Source: Bacillota bacterium (GTDB taxonomy: Bacteria > Bacillota > Clostridia > Peptostreptococcales > Anaerovoracaceae). Taken from it: 64,000 bases of DNA. The stretch lies in assembly GCA_017459895.1 (NCBI GenBank), contig JAFUCA010000008.1:23138-87137 (forward strand). The letters run 5' to 3'. The first letter of the stretch is position 1, and every line of letters begins with the position of its first letter. Positions 53,601-61,916 of the stretch are shown here, piece after piece. The notes beneath the pieces were generated by a model. It saw only the letters and a program-made list of their open reading frames with translations, searched no databases and had not been told where the DNA came from. A program made the position numbers and the translations under genes.

Positions 53601-54788
53601 ATGAACAGTATCGAACGGGATGTGATCATCATCGGAGCAGGCCCCGCGGGATCGATCTGCGCGTCCTATCTCGCAAAGGCCGGAGTGGACGTTTTGCTTC
53701 TGGATAAGGATTATTTCCCCAGGGACAAGGCCTGCGGGGACATGATCACTGAGAATGTGGCAAACCATGTCGCCAAACTGGAGGCGGCGGATAAACTGGA
53801 TAAAATGAGCGTCTTCGTCAACCAGATGCTGTTTGTGAGCAACAGCGGAAACGAAGCACTGATCCCATTTGAATGCTATGGCACCCGCCGGCGGGATTTC
53901 GACAAGCTGATGGTGGAGACCGCCATCAGCTGGGGCGCGGAGTTCCGGCCGGGATGCCGCGTGACCGGTCTGATCCGGGAGCGCGGGAGCATCTGCGGAG
54001 TTACAGTGACGAGCGGCGGCATCGAAAGTGAGATCCGCTGCAAAATCGTCATCGGAGCGGACGGAGCATTCTCCCTTGCGGCGAAGGAGGCGGGGCTGAT
54101 GAAGGAAGCTCCCGCGTCCATGAGCATCGGCATGAGTGCCTATTTCGAGGGAGCACGATTTGATCGGAACATTGCCATCGGGCAGTACAGCGCCTATGGT
54201 GCCGTCTTCTTTGATGAGCATGTCAGCCCGGGCTACATCTGGGTGCTCCCGTCCGGAGACGGGGGCGTGCTCCGGGGACACTGCAACGTCGGTATGATCG
54301 TGGATTACGCGGACGGGAGCAGGCCCGGACATGAGGATCTGGAGCAGAGGTTCCGTCAGTGGATGGCCTCTTCCACACGGGCGGCCAGCCTTTTGGGAGA
54401 TGCGAAGCAGATCTCCCCGTGGCGCAGAGGCAAGCTCACCTATCTGACCCAGGACATGGAGAAGACGGCGAACGGGTTGATCCTCATCGGAGATGCGGCA
54501 GCGGTCATGCAGCCTTTGCGTGGAGACGGACTGTCGGCGGCGGCCGATTCGGCAAGAGCAGCGGCGGACACCGCCTGGGAAGCGCTGAAGGACAAGGATT
54601 TCTCGGCGGAGTTTCTGGCGAAGACCTACCGCGGCAATCCGATCCATATGGATCCGGCTGCGCTGCGGGATCGGCTGAAGCACCGGCGGCTCATCCGGGA
54701 AACGCTGTTCGATCCGGCGAGCGTGGATCGGGCAATCGAAAACATCAGGAAGGATTTATCCATCGGGCAGGAATTGCTCAGGGATTAG
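53601..54788 (+). CDS. Geranylgeranyl-reductase-family FAD oxidoreductase
   Basis: 395 aa. The N-terminal FAD site is IIGAGPAGSICASYLAKAGV, followed by DKACGDMI and the family's late FAD block LILIGDAAAVMQPLRGDG. Such enzymes reduce isoprenoid chains or other unsaturated substrates. It begins immediately after the stop of the double flavoprotein gene, so the two are co-translated and the large protein may supply its electrons (inference). The substrate is unknown. Confidence 0.85.
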   Translation: MNSIERDVIIIGAGPAGSICASYLAKAGVDVLLLDKDYFPRDKACGDMITENVANHVAKLEAADKLDKMSVFVNQMLFVSNSGNEALIPFECYGTRRRDFDKLMVETAISWGAEFRPGCRVTGLIRERGSICGVTVTSGGIESEIRCKIVIGADGAFSLAAKEAGLMKEAPASMSIGMSAYFEGARFDRNIAIGQYSAYGAVFFDEHVSPGYIWVLPSGDGGVLRGHCNVGMIVDYADGSRPGHEDLEQRFRQWMASSTRAASLLGDAKQISPWRRGKLTYLTQDMEKTANGLILIGDAAAVMQPLRGDGLSAAADSARAAADTAWEALKDKDFSAEFLAKTYRGNPIHMDPAALRDRLKHRRLIRETLFDPASVDRAIENIRKDLSIGQELLRD

Positions 54789-54801
54789 ACAGGACAACGG
54801 A

Positions 54802-55599
54802 ATGGCATTACAATTCTGCTCCTTCGCCAGCGGAAGCAGCGGCAACAGCTACCTGGTGAAGGACGACAAGACAGCGGTGCTGGTGGACGCGGGGATCTCC
54901 GGCAAACGGATCCTCCAGGGGCTGGAGGAGACACAGACTCCTCTGGAGATGGTATCGGCGCTGCTGATCACACACGAACATATCGATCACGTCAAAAGCA
55001 TCCCGGTGCTGACGAAACGGATCCCGGACCTCAGAGTGTACGCGAACGAGGCGACCTGGGATGCCATCCAGCGGCCGGTGCCGGAGCACGCCCGGCAGGT
55101 GTTTGAGACCGGGCGGGATTTTCAGGTGGGATCTCTGCAGATCCGCACGTTCCCGGTGCCCCACGACGCGGCGGAGCCGGTGGGCTTCTCCATCTTCGGG
55201 TGCGGACGCCAGGTCAGCATCTGCACCGATGCCGGGTGCATCACCGACCAGATCTACGGGGAGATTCTGGACGCGGATCTGCTGCTGTTGGAGGCGAATC
55301 ACGAGAGGGAGATGCTCCTGATGGGCCGGTATCCCTACCCGCTGAAACAGCGTATCCTGGGAGACGAAGGGCATCTGTCCAACGTGTCTGCCGGGGAGAT
55401 CCTGGGGCGGATCACGACCCAGCGGCAGAAAAAACGGCAGGTACTCCTGGGGCATCTGTCCCGGGAGAACAACGACCCGAACGTGGCAATGCTGGCGGTG
55501 AAAAACACGCTGGAGGAACAGGAGATCTATATTGGCGGAGACCTGCAGATCCAGGTGGCCCGCCGGGATGAGCGCAGCAGGCTCTATGTGGTAGAATGA
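54802..55599 (+). CDS. MBL-fold hydrolase WalJ/YycJ
   Basis: 265 aa metallo-beta-lactamase-fold protein. The N-terminal CSFASGSSGNSYLV, the metal site THEHIDHVK, the second ligand VPHDAAEP and GHLSRENNDP are characteristic of YycJ/WalJ, a probable exonuclease linked to DNA repair and cell-wall control in Bacillota. Its stop overlaps the rlmH start by 4 nt, the usual pairing in this phylum. Confidence 0.9.
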   Translation: MALQFCSFASGSSGNSYLVKDDKTAVLVDAGISGKRILQGLEETQTPLEMVSALLITHEHIDHVKSIPVLTKRIPDLRVYANEATWDAIQRPVPEHARQVFETGRDFQVGSLQIRTFPVPHDAAEPVGFSIFGCGRQVSICTDAGCITDQIYGEILDADLLLLEANHEREMLLMGRYPYPLKQRILGDEGHLSNVSAGEILGRITTQRQKKRQVLLGHLSRENNDPNVAMLAVKNTLEEQEIYIGGDLQIQVARRDERSRLYVVE

Positions 55600-56075
55600 A
55601 CATCAACATCATCTGTATTGGTAAACTTAAAGAAAAATATTGGCAGGAGGCGGTCCGGGAATACGCGAAACGCCTGGGAAGCTACTGCAGCCTTTGCATC
55701 ATCGAGCTGAAGGAGAGCCCCCTGCGGGCTAATCCGTCGCCGGCGGATGAGGAGGCGGTGAAGGAGGCGGAAGGCCGGGAGATCCTGAAGAAGATCCGGG
55801 ACGGGGACTATGTGATCAGCCTGGAGATCCGGGGGAAGTCGTTCAGCTCGGAGCATCTGGCGGAGCATATCGAAAAGCTGGGGATCGACGGGCGGAGCAC
55901 GGTGGATTTCGTCATCGGCGGATCCCTGGGGCTGTCCGCGGAGGTCAGCCGGCGGGCGGATCTGGCCCTGTCGTTTTCGGCGATGACCTTCCCGCACCAG
56001 ATGATGCGGGTGATCCTGCTGGAGCAGATCTACCGCAGCTTCAAGATCATCCGTCACGAGACGTATCACAAGTGA
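55596..56075 (+). CDS. rlmH: 23S rRNA pseudouridine-1915 N3-methyltransferase RlmH
   Basis: 159 aa SPOUT methyltransferase, full length. N-terminal INIICIGKLKEKYWQEAVRE and the C-terminal knot blocks DFVIGGSLGLSAEV and LSFSAMTFPHQMMRVILLEQ (followed by IYR) are diagnostic. It overlaps walJ by 4 nt and is followed by rnhA after 35 bp. Confidence 0.96.
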   Translation: MNINIICIGKLKEKYWQEAVREYAKRLGSYCSLCIIELKESPLRANPSPADEEAVKEAEGREILKKIRDGDYVISLEIRGKSFSSEHLAEHIEKLGIDGRSTVDFVIGGSLGLSAEVSRRADLALSFSAMTFPHQMMRVILLEQIYRSFKIIRHETYHK

Positions 56076-56110
56076 CCGGGCGGCCCGGAGGTGTGCTAAG
56101 GAGCGGCAAA

Positions 56111-56662
56111 ATGTACGAGGACAGGATACTGAGAATATACACGGACGGCGGGTGCGCCGGCAACCAGAATGAGGAGAATCTGGGAGGCTGGGGCGCTGTG
56201 CTGGAGTACGGCAGCGCGGTGAAGGAACTGTATGGAGCCGAGCGCAACACCACCAACAACCGGATGGAGATGACGGCGCTGCTGCGGGCCTTCGAGGCGC
56301 TGAAGAAAGACGGTCAGACCATTCAGGTGTTCTCCGACAGCAGCTATCTGATGGATTGTTTTCGCAAAGGCTGGTACAAAGGCTGGCAGCGGAATGGCTG
56401 GAAGACGGCGGGGAAAAAACCGGTGGAGAACCAGGATCTGTGGAAGGCATTGCTGCCTTATCTGGACCGGCACGACATTCAGTTTTACCGGGTCAAGGGG
56501 CACGTGAACCTGAACAGTCAGGCGACGGATTTCCGGAAGCTGTACGCGAAGTTTGTGGAATGGAACGGCGCGCAGTTCAGCTATGAGGACTTCCTCTACG
56601 TGACCGAAAAGAACAACCGGGCGGATGCCCTGGCGAATGAAGGCATCGACAGTTTGCGTTGA
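56111..56662 (+). CDS. rnhA: Ribonuclease HI
   Basis: 183 aa. Degrades RNA in RNA-DNA hybrids. Catalytic residues are visible: YTDGGCAGN (Asp), NRMEMTAL (Glu), FSDSSYLMDC (Asp) and NNRADALANE (Asp). The Trp/Lys-rich basic handle (KGWYKGWQRNGWKTAGKK) is present. AAGGAG fits ATG 56111; the frame is open further upstream without a binding site. The region 56364-56386 contains two overlapping copies of the recurring AAAGGCTGG motif, read as KGWYKGW. Confidence 0.92.
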   Translation: MYEDRILRIYTDGGCAGNQNEENLGGWGAVLEYGSAVKELYGAERNTTNNRMEMTALLRAFEALKKDGQTIQVFSDSSYLMDCFRKGWYKGWQRNGWKTAGKKPVENQDLWKALLPYLDRHDIQFYRVKGHVNLNSQATDFRKLYAKFVEWNGAQFSYEDFLYVTEKNNRADALANEGIDSLR

Positions 56663-56674
56663 TTGGGGTATACT

Positions 56675-57406
56675 ATGAAGAACAAGCTGGTATTTATCGG
56701 AAACAGTATCGTGAACGGCTTTCCCATGAGCCGGGGACGGAGTTTTCCCGGGCTGATCCGCGCCGCGATCAAGGCGGGAGAGACTTCCTTTCACGCGGAT
56801 GTGATCAACAAGGGAGCCAACGGGGAGACGACGGCGGATATCCTGGGGCGCTTTGAGCACGATGTGCTGGATCATGAGCCCCGGGCCGTGTTCATCATGA
56901 CCGGCACCAACGATTTCATCTACCGGGAGGCCGGCCCGGCAGGGTGCATGGAGAACCTGCAGCGGATGGCGGCGCTGGCCCGGGGGGAAGCTGCGGGGGA
57001 GGATGCGCCTTGCGCGGGTGATGACCGCGTGAAATCGGCCTGCGCGCTTGGGGGCCCTGCAGAGAGCGCCGCGCCAGGGGAGCCTGGTATCCTGCCGGTG
57101 TTTCTGACGCCGATCGCAGTGGATGCGGAGAAGGCCGGCCGCATGTGGATGGCAGGCCTTGGGATAGATTATGAAGAGATCAACCGGCAGATCGGGGAAT
57201 TCTCGGAAATGATCCGCGGCAGCGGGGAATGGTATATCGATACCGGCGCTGCGTGGAAGGAGTTTACCGAAGCACCGGCGGAGGAGCCTTTGGGCGGGGG
57301 AGCGTATCTGGATGGAGTGCACCCGACGCCGGAGGGCTACCGTTTCCTCGCGGACGTAGTGCTGAAATGGCTTGAGGAGCATGCGGGGCAGTTGGGACTG
57401 AGATAG
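56675..57406 (+). CDS. SGNH/GDSL-family hydrolase
   Basis: About 243 aa esterase-like protein. Block I is VFIGNSIVNGFP (Ser), block III is FIMTGTND, and block V is DGVHPTPEGYRF (Asp and His). A low-complexity Ala/Gly/Glu/Pro stretch (about residues 105-135) interrupts the middle. ATG 56675 has no good binding site; TTG 56663 is an alternative. The substrate could be a lipid, a sugar acetate or a thioester. Confidence 0.85.
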   Translation: MKNKLVFIGNSIVNGFPMSRGRSFPGLIRAAIKAGETSFHADVINKGANGETTADILGRFEHDVLDHEPRAVFIMTGTNDFIYREAGPAGCMENLQRMAALARGEAAGEDAPCAGDDRVKSACALGGPAESAAPGEPGILPVFLTPIAVDAEKAGRMWMAGLGIDYEEINRQIGEFSEMIRGSGEWYIDTGAAWKEFTEAPAEEPLGGGAYLDGVHPTPEGYRFLADVVLKWLEEHAGQLGLR

Positions 57407-57432
57407 AGCAGCAGAGAAGATAAGGAGCTAGA

Positions 57433-57759
57433 ATGAGACTTCGCAAAGAACTGGATGAAATGCAGGAAAAAGAGATCCTGCTGATCGCACGTATTTCCGA
57501 CGCGCTGGCCCACCCGGCACGGATCAAAATCTTTCGTTATATCATGCAGTGCAACCGGGAGCGGACCCAGGTCTGCAACAAGGACCTGGTCGCCTATTTT
57601 GACTATTCCCAGGCGACGATCTCCCAGCACGTCAAGAAGCTGGTCGAGGCGGACCTGGTGCAGGTCGTGAAGAAGGACCGCTTCTCCTATTATTACGTGC
57701 ATCTCGGCACCCTGAACGACTATCTCACCGCCACGAAGAAGTTTGAGAATATGGAGTAG
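57433..57759 (+). CDS. ArsR-type winged-helix transcriptional regulator
   Basis: 108 aa. The DNA-binding fold is visible: ISDALAHPARIKIFRYI, then DLVAYFDYSQATISQHVKKL and the wing VVKKDRFSYYYVHL. There is no obvious metal-binding CxC motif in helix 3; single cysteines at QCNRERTQVCN might sense a metal or thiol. It is the last gene before the hairpin-rich gap and the tRNA. A target gene is not evident. Confidence 0.88.
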   Translation: MRLRKELDEMQEKEILLIARISDALAHPARIKIFRYIMQCNRERTQVCNKDLVAYFDYSQATISQHVKKLVEADLVQVVKKDRFSYYYVHLGTLNDYLTATKKFENME

Positions 57760-58050
57760 GGGAGGGCTGGGCCGGGTGAGGCCAGATCAGGTCAGGTTTG
57801 TCTGGCTGGCCAGGTGGGGTTTGCCCGGTCAAGTGAAACCCTCCCCGGAATTTCCGGCATTCCTTAAAATGAGCTGAACGAAGCCCTGTTTTAAGGAAAA
57901 TCGCTTCACCGAATACGAATAATGCTCTCATAAGGGTTCGATGATTTTCATAATTCCTTATTTCTATGGCTTTTTCTCCTGATTATAAGGAACGGGCAGA
58001 TGGCCGATTGACAGATTCCTTATTTGAAGGGCATCAGACAGCAAAAATAA
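57760..58050. repeat. Inverted-repeat array TTCCTTA/TAAGGAA before tRNA-Ser
   Basis: TTCCTTAAAA (57860-57869) pairs perfectly with TTTTAAGGAA (57889-57898); TTCCTTAT (57954-57961) pairs with ATAAGGAA (57985-57992); a third TTCCTTAT lies at 58016. Loops are about 19-23 nt. The first 90 bp of the gap is a GC-rich stretch with repeated CAGG/CTGG words (57775-57835). No gene is seen. Confidence 0.75.
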
Positions 58051-58079
58051 TGAACTCCGGTTATTCAGCAAGGTTCTGG

Positions 58080-58108
58080 TTGCGAAACGACGGATTTTCA
58101 GTTATACT
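58080..58108 (+). promoter_or_regulatory. Promoter of tRNA-Ser
   Basis: TTGCGA (58080-58085), a 17 bp spacer and TATACT (58103-58108) lie 53 bp before the tRNA. Confidence 0.6.
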
Positions 58109-58161
58109 AACACTTGTTCCGGTTCCCCGAGCCGGGGACAAAGTCACGTGAAATACATATG

Positions 58162-58250
58162 GAGACGTATCGAAGTGGTCATAACGAGCCGCACTCGAAA
58201 TGCGGTTGTCCGCAAGGGCACGTGGGTTCGAATCCCACCGTCTCCGCCAA
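58162..58250 (+). tRNA. tRNA-Ser (anticodon CGA)
   Basis: 89 nt including an encoded CCA. The acceptor GGAGACG pairs with CGTCTCC, the anticodon stem CCGCA pairs with TGCGG around CTCGAAA (anticodon CGA, 58197-58199), a class II variable arm GTCC-GCAA-GGGC is present, and the T arm is GTGGGTTCGAATCCCAC. Its 3' end is repeated downstream, marking it as an integration site. Confidence 0.97.
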
Positions 58251-58316
58251 AACAAGGCAGCGCCGAAGGCGCTGTTTTGTTTTGGCGGAGACAGAGAATC
58301 GGGATTCGAACCCGAA
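58241..58316. repeat. Left copy of the island-flanking direct repeat, with internal hairpin
   Basis: It begins inside the tRNA 3' end. GTCTCCGCCAAAACA and its inverted copy TGTTTTGGCGGAGAC enclose a terminator-like stem (GCAGCGCC/GGCGCTG). The repeat ends in CGGGATTCGAACCCG, an inverted T-arm-like sequence. The whole 76 bp recurs, with few differences, at 63906-63982. Confidence 0.85.
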
Positions 58317-58424
58317 GGGCCGGAGCGTGAAGCGAAACAGTCCGGTGGACTGTTTCGTAGCGACGGGTCCAAGCGAGCCGCGGAGGGCTCGCGCAGGACG
58401 GCGGATCGCAACGTGATCCGTGTA

Positions 58425-58443
58425 AATCCCACCGTCTCCGCCA
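58425..58443. repeat. Second copy of the tRNA-Ser 3' end (att-like)
   Basis: AATCCCACCGTCTCCGCCA is an exact 19 bp duplicate of 58232-58250. It is followed by CTGG and a strong terminator, as if this were the original chromosomal 3' flank of the tRNA. The 174 bp between the two copies would then be a small inserted remnant. Confidence 0.8.
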
Positions 58444-58446
58444 CTG

Positions 58447-58487
58447 GAAGCCCTGAAATGAAAGCGTTTCAGGGCTTCCCCTTTTTT
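58447..58487 (+). terminator. Strong terminator downstream of the tRNA 3'-end copy
   Basis: GAAGCCCTGAAA pairs perfectly with TTTCAGGGCTTC (12 bp, 8 nt loop), followed by CCCTTTTTT. Confidence 0.9.
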
Positions 58488-58560
58488 AGAAACTGGGTAC
58501 AGTGGGTACAGTTTCTGCTCCCATAATAAAGCGAGCCTTTTCTGTTAGTCGAGCATCTGA

Positions 58561-58566
58561 TATAAT
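58561..58566 (+). promoter_or_regulatory. -10 box upstream of the island genes
   Basis: A perfect TATAAT lies about 170 bp before the first island gene. No clear -35 box is at standard distance. The region 58488-58732 holds otherwise only the small direct repeat GGGTACAGT (twice, about 58495-58513). A frame open from 58628 runs into the gene. Confidence 0.4.
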
Positions 58567-58732
58567 TTCTTTGAACCTCTTCAAACATTATTGGCAATGA
58601 AACTGAAAACCTGCAAGTCAGCTATTCGTGCGAAAAATGCCGTGGATGAATGAGGTCATTTGGCATTGTTATAACGGCAATTTCAAAGCATCAGGAGAAA
58701 ACGCAAGTGTAGAAACCATAACAGGAGCGCAT

Positions 58733-60508
58733 ATGAATTATCCTTCTTTTTTGAATGAAACGGACCGGTATGCAGAAGAATGCGATGTGCAGCAGCTTCG
58801 GGCGATTATTCATGAGATTGCGAGAACCACACCAGAAGAAAGGCGAGAAAGCTTTTTGTCTGTCCTGAAGCATTTCTCGGATGTTCCGGAAAAAGAAGAA
58901 CCATCCGTAGGATTGACAGAGGATTTGGCAGAAATGAAGAAAAGAATCGTTGATGCCATCGACAGTATCCAGTCGATCATAGATGGAGAACGGTCTCTGG
59001 ACAGCGACTATAATGAGATGTGGGATGACTGGTACGATGAAGCCGAGGATGAATTCCTGTTTTCGGATCCGGAGCATATTCTTGACGACATCCGGAGTGC
59101 GATGTATCTGCTTCATACCTGCGTTGACCGGGAGCTGTATCAGGATGGCGCAGATCTGGCCGAGATCTTATCAGCATTGCAGGTCAATGTGATTGGAGAA
59201 TTCGATGACTACGGCGGACTGGATTACTCCGACCTCATCCATTACGGTTTGCTGGATCTGGATGACCACGGGTTCGTTACGGAAGCTGCATTTCTAACCT
59301 GCATGGGTACTGCGCCGGAAGAGAGGGCAGATCGTATCCTGGATGTGCTGCACAATTTTTCTGCTACGGGTATCACACTTCAGGACATACTCCAGACGGG
59401 GACGGAAGAAATCAATCTATCGGAATTCCTCCCTCGCTGGATAGACGCCTTGAGCCGGCGGCGTACGGGCTATGACGAAAAACTGCTGTTGGAAGCACAG
59501 TCCATGCTCCAGGATGACGAGTTGGTGCTGGCAAATGCGAAGAGACTTGCAGAGACGCATCCGCTGTTATATGTAACCTTTTTTGAAGATCACAGGCAAG
59601 ATAGGGATCATGATAAGATGCTCCGGCTTGGACTGGACGCAATGAAGGAGATTCCGATTTCGTTGAGTGAAAGGAGCAGAGTTGCACTGCAGACAGCGGA
59701 GCATGCGCTGGAGCTTCACGATCATGCGACAGCTGAGGAATGCTGGACGGAGGCATTTCGTTCGGATTCAACGCCGGTGAACTACCTGCGCATTCGGCTG
59801 AACACGGAATGCTGGGAGGATTTTGCGGAAGATATCCGAAAAGTATATAAAGGGATGTTCGGCAGGGCTTCTTCCTCCTCATTGGGGACGGGTATGCAAA
59901 ACCTGGCCTATCCGGTCATTTTATTCTTTGAAGGGGAAATCGCTCAGGTCGTACGCAAATATATGAATGCCGGGAAGGGCATCGGCTGGTCATCGACATT
60001 CATGAAACAGGGACTTGCGTTGCTCCTGCTTTTGCTTGACCGCGGCAATATGGATGGAACGGCAATGCGGATCATGCAGCAGAGGGCGATGGAGGCTGTT
60101 GGATTCACATCGAGGACATATCGTTTGGGGATGAAACCAGACGCGGCGGGCAATGAAACAGAACCGGAGACCGGGGAAGAAATAGCTGCGCAAAAGGTGC
60201 AGGACTCAGCCATGTTTCGGGAGGTATTCATGCGATGGAAAGAACAGTGCACCCAGTTGACGGAAGCTGAGGAAGAAGTTCTTTTGCGGAAGATTGACCG
60301 ATGGATCGCACTTCGTGTTGAAGCAATCATGAATGCGAACCGCAGAAACTATTACGGGGAATGTGCAGAATACATTGCTGCGTTAGGAGAAGTCCTCGAA
60401 TCCAGAGATAAGAAATGCTCCAGAACAGGCATTCTGCAGAAGTACAAGGCGAAGTATCCCCGAAGAAGAGCATTTCATGCCGAACTCAAACGGTTTGGAT
60501 TAAAATAA
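58733..60508 (+). CDS. Island gene 1, unknown function, 591 aa
   Basis: Soluble, acidic, mostly helical protein beginning MNYPSFLNETDRYAEECDVQ. Helix-rich segments with a TPR-like look occur around 330-400 (VALQTAEHALELHDHATAEE). AGGAG at 58722-58726 fits ATG 58733; an upstream in-frame ATG at 58628 is open but lacks a good site. The base composition is more AT-rich than the genes before the tRNA. I do not recognise the family. It is followed by the second island gene after 15 nt. Confidence 0.7.
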   Translation: MNYPSFLNETDRYAEECDVQQLRAIIHEIARTTPEERRESFLSVLKHFSDVPEKEEPSVGLTEDLAEMKKRIVDAIDSIQSIIDGERSLDSDYNEMWDDWYDEAEDEFLFSDPEHILDDIRSAMYLLHTCVDRELYQDGADLAEILSALQVNVIGEFDDYGGLDYSDLIHYGLLDLDDHGFVTEAAFLTCMGTAPEERADRILDVLHNFSATGITLQDILQTGTEEINLSEFLPRWIDALSRRRTGYDEKLLLEAQSMLQDDELVLANAKRLAETHPLLYVTFFEDHRQDRDHDKMLRLGLDAMKEIPISLSERSRVALQTAEHALELHDHATAEECWTEAFRSDSTPVNYLRIRLNTECWEDFAEDIRKVYKGMFGRASSSSLGTGMQNLAYPVILFFEGEIAQVVRKYMNAGKGIGWSSTFMKQGLALLLLLLDRGNMDGTAMRIMQQRAMEAVGFTSRTYRLGMKPDAAGNETEPETGEEIAAQKVQDSAMFREVFMRWKEQCTQLTEAEEEVLLRKIDRWIALRVEAIMNANRRNYYGECAEYIAALGEVLESRDKKCSRTGILQKYKAKYPRRRAFHAELKRFGLK

Positions 60509-60523
60509 GCAAAACAGTGGGAA

Positions 60524-61891
60524 GTGGACGGTGTGGAGAAGACAAGTAAAAAATTACATCTACAGGAGATGCTTGCGAATAAAAGTCTGAAAGATCTACT
60601 GACAATAATGTATGAAAATCATATTTCAGCACCGGAGGGATTCTCGTCGGAGGATTGGGAACTTCTGTTGCTTATGATTCGGGTGGAAGAAGACATACGC
60701 CTGGAATACTACAGGGAGTTACTTGATCCCGACATTGAATTATTGAAGGATCCGGACAGGGAAGTGCCCCCTGAAATCCTGGAGTATGAAGAACTTCAGA
60801 GGCACAAAGGGGAAGTCTTGCTGATGGCCGACAAAATGCAATATCAGCTTTGCCGGATAACAGAGCGATTCCTGCTTTTGCCCGAGAACACAAACAAACT
60901 CTTTGGCAGAATGAATGATATGACAATGGAGTATTTCAGGAAGGCGGCTGCCGGCGAACTCGAAACTGACGACGAAGGGGTTTTTATCAAGGAAACGCCG
61001 CCGGAACTGGTGCATCGGATTCGGGGCCCTGAATATTTAGGATACGCGGAAGTAAAAAGCATTCTTCCGGGAGAGGATCCATGGGAACGTTCCCGGGTCT
61101 ACGGCATGGCTATTCCAGAGGAAGTGCTATCAACGCTAAGAGAGATCGACGGACCGGATTTCGAGAAACAACGTAAGAATTACAATATCATCAGCGACTG
61201 TTGTGATATATTGATTCAATACCATGAATTCTCATCGTTGAAGAATGCCTACAGCCTTTATCAGAGTGTATCTGGAGAAGAAAAACTGCCAGAGATACTT
61301 TCGTGGGAAGCATTTCCGAAGGCAGTCACGCAGGTTCTCGCAGACAATGAGTATGTCGCGATTGCGAAGCGAGGCGAAAGGTTCTTCATATACGAGCCAT
61401 ATGCTGCAGAAGAGATGCTGGATGAGGGTCTATCTCTACTCGATGCACTGGCAGAGGAATGGGATGATGAATTGACATACTATATTCCTTCCCCGGAGGA
61501 GATGTATGAGTATCTTAACCATGGATACTGGTCGACAAGGAAACCCTATCAGGAGTTAATGCAGTATCTGATAGAATATTACCACGATGAGATGGTCATG
61601 GAACAGATGAGTTTGGGAATGTTTCGTGCGATATCGAACGATGATACCTATGGACAGAAAGATGCCTATATGATGGATGATGTCTACGAGGATGCCCAGG
61701 AGGCACTTGCGGAGATCGTATTTTATCTCAAAGCAGACCAGGGCGTAGAGATGGTCTGGGAGGAAATGAAGTCACTGTGGTACACCGTGACGGATGAAGC
61801 GAAGGATAGGTTCAGGCAGATATTGATCGACTGTGACGAAGTTACGAACAAGCCGTTCTACAGAGGATTCACGCATGCTGCCGCTGAATGA
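60524..61891 (+). CDS. Island gene 2, unknown function, 455 aa
   Basis: Acidic, soluble, predicted helical protein. It starts at GTG 60524 (or GTG 60533), 15 nt after gene 1, so the two are probably co-translated. Features include a Glu/Leu-rich N terminus (ISAPEGFSSEDWELLLLMI) and a mid-protein segment VLADNEYVAIAKRGERFFIY that could be a small beta domain. No catalytic motif is evident and I recognise no family. Its composition and spacing match gene 1. Confidence 0.65.
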   Translation: MDGVEKTSKKLHLQEMLANKSLKDLLTIMYENHISAPEGFSSEDWELLLLMIRVEEDIRLEYYRELLDPDIELLKDPDREVPPEILEYEELQRHKGEVLLMADKMQYQLCRITERFLLLPENTNKLFGRMNDMTMEYFRKAAAGELETDDEGVFIKETPPELVHRIRGPEYLGYAEVKSILPGEDPWERSRVYGMAIPEEVLSTLREIDGPDFEKQRKNYNIISDCCDILIQYHEFSSLKNAYSLYQSVSGEEKLPEILSWEAFPKAVTQVLADNEYVAIAKRGERFFIYEPYAAEEMLDEGLSLLDALAEEWDDELTYYIPSPEEMYEYLNHGYWSTRKPYQELMQYLIEYYHDEMVMEQMSLGMFRAISNDDTYGQKDAYMMDDVYEDAQEALAEIVFYLKADQGVEMVWEEMKSLWYTVTDEAKDRFRQILIDCDEVTNKPFYRGFTHAAAE

Positions 61892-61916
61892 TACATATGT
61901 GTAAGGACAAAGCAAA

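Noticed and set aside
58061-58444. A 127-codon minus-strand frame across tRNA-Ser
   Set aside because: It runs antisense through a structurally complete tRNA and its flanking repeats; such frames are a well-known annotation artefact.
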